Positions 7,360 to 14,346 of a stretch of DNA of 64,000 nucleotides are shown one piece after another (the first letter of the stretch is position 1; the number at the start of each line of letters is the position of its first letter). Source of the stretch: Mucilaginibacter sp. (lineage in GTDB: Bacteria; Bacteroidota; Bacteroidia; Sphingobacteriales; Sphingobacteriaceae); NCBI RefSeq assembly GCF_028288185.1, contig NZ_JAQBOF010000022.1, positions 1 through 64,000 on the forward strand, written 5' to 3'. Made by a program: the position numbers and the translations under genes. The notes beneath the pieces were generated by a model. It was not told the origin of the DNA, searched no databases, and saw nothing but the letters and a program-made list of their open reading frames with translations.

Positions 7360-8064
7360 TTAATGCTGATCTGTAAATTTATACCCAACACCACGTATAG
7401 AATGAAAGTAAACCGGGTTTTTAGGATCCGGTTCAAAATACTTACGGAATGTTAGGATAAAGTTATCAATGGTACGGGTTGATGGATATACATCATAGTT
7501 CCATACGGTCTCTAATATCTGCTCACGCGATACGGCGTCATTACGACGCTCTATCAACAGCTTCAGCAACATGGTTTCTTTTTTAGTTAACGGGGTAATG
7601 CTACCATCGCCATTAACCAGCTCGAACGAGTTAAAATGAATAGTTTTATCGCCAATTTTATAGCTGTTAAACTCTTTCAAATCATCACCTTTCAGGCTGC
7701 GTTTTACCAGGTTGTTAACCCTTAAAATCAATTCTTCCAGGTTAAAAGGTTTGGTAAGATAATCGTCTGCACCTTTCTTTAATCCGGCTATTTTATCTTC
7801 GTTGGTGTTTTTTGCGGTCAAAAACATAATAGGCACCTCAGAGTTTTCCAGTCTTATAGTTTCGGCAACTACAAAGCCATCAATTTCGGGCATCATTACG
7901 TCCAGTATCACCAGGTTAAAGCGTTCTTCTTTAAAAATCTGCAACGCTTTTTTACCGTTGTTAGCGGTTGATACTTTATAACCTTCCAACTCAAGGTTAA
8001 GTTTAATGGCTTCTAAAAGATGGTCTTCATCTTCGGCCAGTAAAATTCTTTTTCTGCTAGGCAT
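7360..8064 (-). CDS. Response regulator, OmpR/PhoB type (RprY-like)
   Basis: A 234-aa regulator with a receiver domain (about 5-120) and a winged-helix DNA-binding domain (about 135-232). The phospho-acceptor is Asp55 in NLVILDVMMPEIDGF, with the acidic pair at 11-13 (EDED), Thr in FLTAKN and Lys in DDYLTKPFN. The C-terminal half contains LTKKETMLLKLL and TVWNYDVYPSTRTIDNFILTFRKYF, ending VRGVGYKF-like (SIRGVGYKF). It is the partner of the histidine kinase 11 bp upstream. Target genes are unknown; the location in the haem cluster suggests, but does not prove, a link to haem or redox state. Confidence 0.92.
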   Translation of the reverse strand: MPSRKRILLAEDEDHLLEAIKLNLELEGYKVSTANNGKKALQIFKEERFNLVILDVMMPEIDGFVVAETIRLENSEVPIMFLTAKNTNEDKIAGLKKGADDYLTKPFNLEELILRVNNLVKRSLKGDDLKEFNSYKIGDKTIHFNSFELVNGDGSITPLTKKETMLLKLLIERRNDAVSREQILETVWNYDVYPSTRTIDNFILTFRKYFEPDPKNPVYFHSIRGVGYKFTDQH

Positions 8065-8075
8065 TTTATTGTGAT

Positions 8076-8951
8076 TTATGTGAGTCCAAAAACAACCTCA
8101 AATATGCTTCCCTCAGGGCGATTGTCTTTGACCCTGATGCTTGCCTCATGCTTATCCAGTACTTGTTTTACTATGTATAAGCCAAGGCCGGTACCTTTTG
8201 TATTACGCGTATCTTCGCTTCCAACCCGGTAAAACTTGTCGAAAATACGGCTTTTTTCTTCATCGGCTATGCCTATGCCATGATCTGCCACCTGCAGGTG
8301 TATCCTACCCTCTTTCTGGAATAGCTTAACCTCTACAGCTTCGCATGGTTTTGAATACTTTATGGCGTTCTCCACCAAATTGGTAACAACTGACGTTAAC
8401 GCGAACTTATCGCCCGTTATTTCAATCTTAGGTTCAATTTCGGCATTGATGATCTGCTGGTTGCCATCGCATTTAGTTATTTGCAGGCGGTTTACAATAC
8501 TATCAACCAAAACAGATAAACTAAAACTTGCTTTAGGGAAACTGTACGACCGGTTTTCGATTTTTGATGCCAGCAACATATTCTCTACCATATCATCCAG
8601 TCGCTCAATATCTAACAATGACTTACCTATAAAATCTTGTATTTGCGCTTTAGTCAAATCTCTTTTTTGTATAGTTTGCAGTAACAGTTTAATAGATGCC
8701 AATGGCGATTTTAGCTCGTGCGTTACTGATAGCAGGAAATTCTTCTTTTGTTCCTGTAGCTTACGTTCGCGGTTAATAGACCGATGTAAATAGTACGCAC
8801 CAAATGAAAGTACGATCACAAACATCGAACCTTCGCTCAATATCATACCTATCTTTTTATGCTGCAGGCTTACCAATTGGTAGCCCCACCATATTAACTG
8901 CGCAACGGCATAAATTATTAATGCATAAAATATAACAAGCGATCTCTTCAT
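8076..8951 (-). CDS. Sensor histidine kinase
   Basis: A 291-aa inner-membrane kinase with two transmembrane segments (about 5-26 and 41-56) and almost no periplasmic loop, so it probably senses through the membrane or a partner. The H-box is SVTHELKSPLASIK with His78; the ATPase domain has an N-box (TNLVENAIKYS), G1 (VADHGIGIADEE), F-box (IFDKFYRVG) and G2 (KGTGLGLYIVK). The transmitter organisation matches RprX-like kinases of Bacteroidota. It forms an operon with the response regulator and TPR gene, in the middle of hemL and hemE. Confidence 0.92.
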   Translation of the reverse strand: MKRSLVIFYALIIYAVAQLIWWGYQLVSLQHKKIGMILSEGSMFVIVLSFGAYYLHRSINRERKLQEQKKNFLLSVTHELKSPLASIKLLLQTIQKRDLTKAQIQDFIGKSLLDIERLDDMVENMLLASKIENRSYSFPKASFSLSVLVDSIVNRLQITKCDGNQQIINAEIEPKIEITGDKFALTSVVTNLVENAIKYSKPCEAVEVKLFQKEGRIHLQVADHGIGIADEEKSRIFDKFYRVGSEDTRNTKGTGLGLYIVKQVLDKHEASIRVKDNRPEGSIFEVVFGLT

Positions 8952-8952
8952 A

Positions 8953-9070
8953 AGCCCCCTCTAAATCTCCCCCCAAAAGGGAGACTTTTTGTTTTAGTTT
9001 TATTATATGATCTTTTCATATTAACAATATTATAAAGCCCCTCTCCTTTGGAGAGGGGTTGGGATAAGGC
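8953..9070. repeat. Imperfect inverted repeat, CCCCTCTAAATCTCC family, copy 1
   Basis: The left end AGCCCCCTCTAAATCTCCCC and the right end TTGGAGAGGGGTTGGGATAA pair imperfectly across a 60-base AT-rich centre. It lies just after hemL and before the histidine kinase. A copy of the same family lies on the other side of hemL (10440-10533), and a half copy is found before cytidine deaminase (35566-35599). Confidence 0.65.
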
Positions 9071-9071
9071 G

Positions 9072-10439
9072 TTATTTTTTAAATACTAAATCAAGGCTAT
9101 CAAATATAGCTCTTTTTGCTTTCTCCAGGTCTATCTTGGTATGTGCCGATGATATGAACCCAACTTCGTAACCCGAAGGACCTAAATATATACCCCTGTT
9201 TATTAGCTCGCGGTGCATTATTTTAAATTTCTCCATGCTGGCCGGGTCTATCTCTTCAGCCTTGCTTATAGTTTCCTGGCCCGTAAATGCGAACCAAAAT
9301 ATAGAGCCAATGCTAAATACTTTAAACTTATAACTCCTCGCGGTAGCAAAACGTTGGATAGCCTCTGTAAACTCTTCCGTTTTTTTATGCAGGTTTTTGT
9401 AAAAGCCCATGCGTAGCAGCTCGGTCAACTGGGCAATACCTGCTGCCATAGCCACCGGGTTGCCTGATAAGGTACCTGCCTGGTAAACCCCGCCATCAGG
9501 CGATATATGCCCCATGATCCCGGCAGAAGCACCATACATACCAACCGGCAAGCCACCACCTATAATTTTACCATAGGTGATAATATCCGGCTGTATCTGG
9601 TAATGTCCTGCAGCACCTTCAAAGCCTATACGGAACCCTGATATAACCTCATCAAATATCAATAACGTCCCATTTGCTGTACAGATGTCGCGCAGTGCTT
9701 GTAAGTATTCTTTAGTTTGCAATAGCAAGCCATTATTTGCCGGAATAGGCTCAATAATAACCGCGGCTATCTGGTCTTTAAAATCACTAAATGCTTTTTG
9801 TAAGGCTTCGATATCATTTAGGCTGATAACAATTGTTTCGTCAGCAAAAGCTTTGGGTACACCTGCTGATGAGGTTTCGCCGAAAGTAACCAGGCCCGAG
9901 CCTGCTTTAACTAATAAGGAGTCTGAGTGCCCATGATAGCAGCCTTCAAACTTTAAGATCTTATCGCGTTTGGTGTAGCCACGCGCTAACCTTATGGCCG
10001 ACATTACAGCCTCGGTACCCGAACTTACAAAACGCAGTTTCTGTATAAATTTATTGTTTTTGAGGATCAACTCGGCAAGCTCATTCTCTAACGCCGTAGG
10101 TGCGCCGAATGACATACCATTTTGCATTACCTCAATTACTTTCTCTTTTACTTTTGGGTGATTATGGCCGAGGATAAGCGGTCCCCATGAACAGCAAAAG
10201 TCAATAAACTCATTATCGTCCGCATCCCAAATATGGCTGCCATCGCCTTTTTTAATAAAAAGCGGCGTACCGTATACTGATTTAAACGCCCTTACCGGCG
10301 AGTTAACTCCACCCGGGAAAAATGTTTTAGCCTTTGCATACAACTCGGCAGATTTTTCCCTGCTGATATCCGGCTTACCCGAAGTATTCACTGGCAGATC
10401 ATCCTCGCTGGAAAACATTTTTTTTATTGAATCTAACAT
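9072..10439 (-). CDS. hemL: Glutamate-1-semialdehyde 2,1-aminomutase
   Basis: A 455-aa PLP enzyme that moves the amino group of glutamate-1-semialdehyde to give 5-aminolevulinate, the second step of the C5 pathway. The PLP lysine is K291 in ITYGKIIGGGLPVG; FPGGVNSPVRAF (41-52), SSGTEAVMSAIRLAR (139-153) and IFDEVISGFR (261-270) are typical. It is about 25 residues longer than usual HemL because of an N-terminal extension (1-25, MLDSIKKMFSSEDDLP); a later start is possible, but no better ATG lies before AELYAKAK. hemL is bracketed by two repeats of the same family. Confidence 0.96.
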   Translation of the reverse strand: MLDSIKKMFSSEDDLPVNTSGKPDISREKSAELYAKAKTFFPGGVNSPVRAFKSVYGTPLFIKKGDGSHIWDADDNEFIDFCCSWGPLILGHNHPKVKEKVIEVMQNGMSFGAPTALENELAELILKNNKFIQKLRFVSSGTEAVMSAIRLARGYTKRDKILKFEGCYHGHSDSLLVKAGSGLVTFGETSSAGVPKAFADETIVISLNDIEALQKAFSDFKDQIAAVIIEPIPANNGLLLQTKEYLQALRDICTANGTLLIFDEVISGFRIGFEGAAGHYQIQPDIITYGKIIGGGLPVGMYGASAGIMGHISPDGGVYQAGTLSGNPVAMAAGIAQLTELLRMGFYKNLHKKTEEFTEAIQRFATARSYKFKVFSIGSIFWFAFTGQETISKAEEIDPASMEKFKIMHRELINRGIYLGPSGYEVGFISSAHTKIDLEKAKRAIFDSLDLVFKK

Positions 10440-10533
10440 AGCCCCCTCTAAATCTCCCCCGGTAGGGGAGACTTTTTGTTTTGTTTTTATATTTTATTAA
10501 AGCCCTCCCTACCGGGGAGGGTTGGGTGGGGCT
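10440..10533. repeat. Imperfect inverted repeat, CCCCTCTAAATCTCC family, copy 2
   Basis: Left end AGCCCCCTCTAAATCTCCCC CGGTAGGGGAG and right end CCCTCCCTACCGGGGAGGG with TTGGGTGGGGCT pair across an AT-rich spacer. It fills the whole hemB-hemL gap, touching both genes. Same family as 8953-9070, with changed loop sequence. Confidence 0.7.
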
Positions 10534-11504
10534 TATATCCACCCATTCTCCAACACTTCCTTCGCATGATACGTCAATATCGCGGTAGCGCCTGCCCTGC
10601 GGATGCTGGTTAACACCTCGGTTACGGCGCGCTGCTCATTAAGCCAACCTTTTTGTACGGCGGCTTTTAGCATGGCGTATTCGCCGCTTACGTTATAGGC
10701 TGCTACGGGTAGTTCGGTATTGTCTTTTATTAATTTTATAACGTCAAGGTAGGCCAACGCCGGTTTTACCATTAAAAAATCGGCTCCCTCTGCTTCATCT
10801 AAACGGGCCTCTATTAGTGCTTCACGTTGGTTGGCCGGATTCATTTGGTAGCTTTTCTTGTCACCAAACTTTGGCGCCGAATTTAACGCATCCCTAAACG
10901 GACCATAAAAAGCACTGGCATATTTAGCCGAATATGACATGATAGATACCTGCTTAAACCCTGCATCATCCAGCGTCCTACGAATATAACCTACCCTGCC
11001 ATCCATCATATCGCTCGGCGCAATAATATCTGCTCCTGCATGCGCATGAGCTAATGCCATTTTGCCTAATATCTCTAGCGTTTCATCGTTTAGTATTTCG
11101 CCATTCTCTACAATGCCGTCATGGCCATCACTGCTGTAGGGGTCCATGGCTACGTCTGTTATAACACAAGCTTCGGGGAAGTTCTTTTTTACCTGGCGGA
11201 TAGCACGCAGATACAGGCTTTCCTCGCGGTGGCTTTCGGTAGCGTATTTGTCTTTCAACTCTTCGCTTATGTTGGGGAAAAGATCAAACGAATTTAACCC
11301 CAGCTTCATGCAGCCTTGTACTTCGCGCAGCAAATTGTCTATGGAGTACCTAAAGATACCCGGCATAGACGCAACCTCTGTTTTTTGATTTACACCATCC
11401 ACAATAAATAGCGGGAATATCAAATTAGCCGCACTAACATGCGTTTCCTGCACCATCTGGCGGATAACTTCACTCTTACGGTTTCTTCTTGGTCGTTGTA
11501 ACAT
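10533..11504 (-). CDS. hemB: Delta-aminolevulinic acid dehydratase (porphobilinogen synthase)
   Basis: A 323-aa enzyme that condenses two 5-aminolevulinate molecules to porphobilinogen. The two active-site lysines are K194 (SYSAKYASAFYGPFRDA) and K247 (MVKPALAYLD). The metal-binding region reads DVAMDPYSSDGHDGI at about 117-131: the cysteines of the zinc-type enzyme are replaced by Ala, Asp and Asp, so this is the magnesium- or potassium-dependent class rather than the zinc class. It sits between hemCD and hemL in the haem operon region. Confidence 0.96.
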   Translation of the reverse strand: MLQRPRRNRKSEVIRQMVQETHVSAANLIFPLFIVDGVNQKTEVASMPGIFRYSIDNLLREVQGCMKLGLNSFDLFPNISEELKDKYATESHREESLYLRAIRQVKKNFPEACVITDVAMDPYSSDGHDGIVENGEILNDETLEILGKMALAHAHAGADIIAPSDMMDGRVGYIRRTLDDAGFKQVSIMSYSAKYASAFYGPFRDALNSAPKFGDKKSYQMNPANQREALIEARLDEAEGADFLMVKPALAYLDVIKLIKDNTELPVAAYNVSGEYAMLKAAVQKGWLNEQRAVTEVLTSIRRAGATAILTYHAKEVLENGWI

Positions 11505-11509
11505 AAGTT

Positions 11510-11592
11510 AGTCCATGGACCATGGTCGATAGTCCATGGTTGTTTTATGCAAATTTAAAGTCTATGGACTATCGACCATCGACTATGGACTT
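11510..11592. repeat. Imperfect inverted repeat, GTCCATGGAC family
   Basis: The left arm AGTCCATGGACCATGGTCGA TAGTCCATGG and the right arm TCTATGGACTATCGACCATC GACTATGGACT are inverted copies with about three mismatches, around 21 AT-rich bases. Each arm is itself made of the shuffled words GTCCATGG, GTCGATAG and CCATGGTC. It occupies the entire gap between hemB and hemCD. Confidence 0.75.
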
Positions 11593-11593
11593 C

Positions 11594-13168
11594 TTACAAT
11601 CCAAACACCGCCTCTGCCAGTCCAACTTCGTCTGGACTAAAAGGCAATGTATATTTTACGCCCATTTCATCAAACTTTTTGCCGGTTGATTTACCTATGG
11701 CAATTACTTTTTGATATGGGTCCAATAAGTTGTCGGCGAAGTAGGCATCTACGTTTGATGGACTGGTAAATACCAGCACCTCGGCACCCGACCCTTCTAC
11801 TTCATCCTCCAATACAGTTTCATATACCACCAGGTCTATTACTTTAGTATCGGGCGACAAACCTTTTTGTATGCTTTTAAGCGAGTCCTCGGCACAAGGA
11901 AACAATACCTGCGTACCGTTAGCCACCTTAGCAAATTCTCCGGCAACTTCGGCAGAGTCATTACCCAAACCGGTAAAGTCAGCAAAATGCCCTTTGCGGC
12001 GCAGCATTTCTTCACTGCCTGCACCCATCACCCCAAACTTAACATGTTTTGGCAATAGTGGTTCTAACTGGAAAAAGTATTCGACCGCGTTTTTACTGCT
12101 GAAGAATACCCAATCTATATATTTTAATATGTACGAATCTAATTTGGTAATAACCGGCACCGTGCGTATCAGCGAGCGCCCGTCTATCTGTATATTATGC
12201 TTCTCTAAAGCCCTGCGGAAATAGCTTTTCTCATTCACTTCGCGCGATATAAACACGCTGCCCGGCAATTTACGCCCGGGGTTAAACGCAGCTACTATCT
12301 TTTCGGCAAGGCCATCGGTGGTTTCTGCTTCTAAAAATAAACGATCGGGGAACTGGTCGCCTTCATCTGCTTTTGATGTAAATACCTGGTAAACGCCATC
12401 TTCTTTACGGCAATATACACCCAATGGTAAGTGGCAGCCTCCACCAAATAGTTTAAGCACCGTACGTTCAACCGCAAGCTCTTTGGCTACTTTAGGGTGG
12501 TTTAGCACTTTCAAAGCCTTTAATAGTTCAGTATCCGCTTCGCGGATCTGTATAGCTAAAACACCCTGTGCAGGTGCAGGGATTAGCTCGTTAGGCGTTA
12601 GCTCTTCTACATGGAACTCGCTCAAATCAATACCTAAACGGCTAACACCGGCTTTGGCCAGCATAATAGCATCGTAATTCTCATCGCGCAGTTTGCCTAT
12701 GCGGGTAGGTACGTTGCCGCGCAGGTCCTCAATCTCCAAATCAGGTCGGTAGGCCAGCAGCTGCGCCTTTCGGCGATTGCTTGATGTACCCACAATAGCG
12801 CCATATTTAACCGACAGTTTTTGCTTAACATCCACACAATCTTTCAAGATCAACAGCAGCTCAGACGGGTCCTCCCGTTCTGATACTGCCGCGATGATGA
12901 GTCCCGGAGGGTTTTCTGTAGGCAGGTCCTTGTGGCTATGTACCGCCAAATCAATAGTGCCTGCCAATAATTCTTCTTCCAGCTCTTTGGTAAAAAAGCC
13001 TTTACCTTCCAGCTTATCAAAACTTAAATTTAGTAAGCGGTCGCCTTGCGTTTTAATAATTTTCAGTTCGGCGGTAATATTAGCTTTAGCCAGGCTATCC
13101 TTAACAAAGTTTGCCTGCCATAGCGCCAAATCGCTACCGCGTGTTCCTATAATTAATGTTCTTTCCAA
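11594..13168 (-). CDS. hemC-hemD: Fused hydroxymethylbilane synthase / uroporphyrinogen-III synthase
   Basis: A 524-aa bifunctional protein. Residues 1-300 are HemC: IIGTRGSDLALWQA (6-19), AVHSHKDLPT with catalytic Asp81, TSSNRRKAQL, and the dipyrromethane-cofactor Cys245 in FGGGCHLPLG. Residues about 301-524 are HemD: VFISREVNEKSYFRR, WVFFSSKNAVEYFF, TSPSNVDAYF, IGKSTGKKFDEMG. The fusion would channel unstable hydroxymethylbilane directly to ring closure. The start codon is TTG at 13168: an in-frame TAG lies 9 bp upstream and no ATG occurs until well inside the conserved fold, while MERTLIIGTR matches the family N-terminus. Confidence 0.94.
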   Translation of the reverse strand: MERTLIIGTRGSDLALWQANFVKDSLAKANITAELKIIKTQGDRLLNLSFDKLEGKGFFTKELEEELLAGTIDLAVHSHKDLPTENPPGLIIAAVSEREDPSELLLILKDCVDVKQKLSVKYGAIVGTSSNRRKAQLLAYRPDLEIEDLRGNVPTRIGKLRDENYDAIMLAKAGVSRLGIDLSEFHVEELTPNELIPAPAQGVLAIQIREADTELLKALKVLNHPKVAKELAVERTVLKLFGGGCHLPLGVYCRKEDGVYQVFTSKADEGDQFPDRLFLEAETTDGLAEKIVAAFNPGRKLPGSVFISREVNEKSYFRRALEKHNIQIDGRSLIRTVPVITKLDSYILKYIDWVFFSSKNAVEYFFQLEPLLPKHVKFGVMGAGSEEMLRRKGHFADFTGLGNDSAEVAGEFAKVANGTQVLFPCAEDSLKSIQKGLSPDTKVIDLVVYETVLEDEVEGSGAEVLVFTSPSNVDAYFADNLLDPYQKVIAIGKSTGKKFDEMGVKYTLPFSPDEVGLAEAVFGL

Positions 13169-13198
13169 AGGGGTTATCTATTTGCAACCGCAAATTTA

Positions 13199-13311
13199 AT
13201 TTTTTATACCGATGGTTGTAGTTTTTATTGAGGATATGAAAGTAGAGTGACAAGTTAATGAGTGATTGAGGGAATTAGTGAGTGAGTGAATGGTGGCCCG
13301 AGCTTAAATCG
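13199..13311. other. Spacer upstream of hemCD with TAnnTTTG box and repeat words
   Basis: The minus strand carries TAAATTTG at about 13201-13194, a Bacteroidota -7 box giving a leader of about 25 bases before hemCD; a good -33 element is not seen. The remainder holds GAGTGA/GTGAGTGAATG words (13230-13290), a half-element with no inverted partner. Confidence 0.35.
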
Positions 13312-13770
13312 CTAAAAACTAAATGTCCCGGCCACTAAGGTAAGCTGTTCATCATCATCGCTTATCAAATGGCTAAAATTGCCGGATACCGGTTTAGTAC
13401 TTGATATCATAACTGCTCCAATCATAGGTACCGGCACACTGGAATGTGAGGGATAAAATATAATTTGAGGGTCTTTAGACCGTGCGGACTCGGCAACAAA
13501 GTGCCCTGACCTAATCATTGTAAAGGATATGATCAATTTTTCACCATTGTCAAAAATAGCCGTCAAACTCTTTGATGAAGCATGAACAATACTTGTGGCC
13601 AACTTTATACTATGGCCCCGATGATCAACAAATGTAAGTTTACAAAATGGCTGCACTTTGCTTTGCGACAAAGCAGCATGATTAGCTTTTACAACAGGTT
13701 TAAAACCAACAAATGAACCGCTGATGCAAACTAACAACGCCAGCATGACTATTAATGAGCTCTTTTTCAT
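13312..13770 (-). CDS. Small secreted protein of unknown function
   Basis: A 152-aa protein with a signal peptide (about 1-22, IVMLALLVCISGSFVG), then a beta-rich domain with alternating polar and hydrophobic residues and no recognised motif. The export signal and size suggest a periplasmic or surface protein. It has the same orientation as hemCD, but the 140-bp gap with promoter-like sequence suggests a separate transcript. No family recognised. Confidence 0.65.
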   Translation of the reverse strand: MKKSSLIVMLALLVCISGSFVGFKPVVKANHAALSQSKVQPFCKLTFVDHRGHSIKLATSIVHASSKSLTAIFDNGEKLIISFTMIRSGHFVAESARSKDPQIIFYPSHSSVPVPMIGAVMISSTKPVSGNFSHLISDDDEQLTLVAGTFSF

Positions 13771-13847
13771 AGTATAAATATAATGCTATTTTAATATTTT
13801 TGGCAGGATTTATGTATCTATTATTGTATACTTAGATATATATGGTT

Positions 13848-14321
13848 ATGAAAAAGACATTACAACTAGCATTTACTGTTTTAGCATTTGTTTTTATTTT
13901 ACAGGCCTGCTCAACTACCAAAAGTTTAGTGGGTGCACAAAATGGCCATATTAATGGTACCTGGACACTAACTAACGTTAGTTATGACGGGCTTTTACCC
14001 AACGCCGTACAGGATGTGTTTAATCAAGCCCCTCCGCGCGATTTTATTAACAGTACCTGGCAACTAACCAATAGCGGCAACGGTATGTATACGCTGGCAA
14101 ACGGCACATCGCAAACCATATTTTGGAGCTATAATACGCAGGATAAAAGCAATCCTATATTTCAGTTTAAAAAAATATACCAGGGCGATAAAGCTAAAAA
14201 CGTAACGGACGGCTACCAGCTTAACATAGCGCAAAATGATGGTAAATTTATGACCTTAAAATCGCCCATTAGGGTAGGTGATAAAACAGCTTATATTGTT
14301 TATTCGTTCCAAAAAAAGTAA
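13848..14321 (+). CDS. Lipoprotein, lipocalin/META-like fold suspected
   Basis: A 157-aa lipoprotein: MKKTLQLAFTVLAFVFILQAC puts the lipobox LQAC at about residues 18-21, then CSTTKS. The mature part contains NGTWTLTNVSYDG and STWQLTNSGNGMYTLANG, a pattern of short strands seen in lipocalin-like or META/HslJ-like envelope proteins. A GTTATG start two codons upstream (13842) is possible; MKK at 13848 gives the better signal peptide. Convergent with the metalloprotease gene downstream. Function unknown. Confidence 0.75.
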   Translation: MKKTLQLAFTVLAFVFILQACSTTKSLVGAQNGHINGTWTLTNVSYDGLLPNAVQDVFNQAPPRDFINSTWQLTNSGNGMYTLANGTSQTIFWSYNTQDKSNPIFQFKKIYQGDKAKNVTDGYQLNIAQNDGKFMTLKSPIRVGDKTAYIVYSFQKK

Positions 14322-14346
14322 CTAACAATACGTTATAAATATCCTA

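Noticed and set aside
12777..13199. Plus-strand 140-codon frame antisense to hemCD
   Set aside because: Its sequence is the mirror of the conserved HemC codons and has no protein features.
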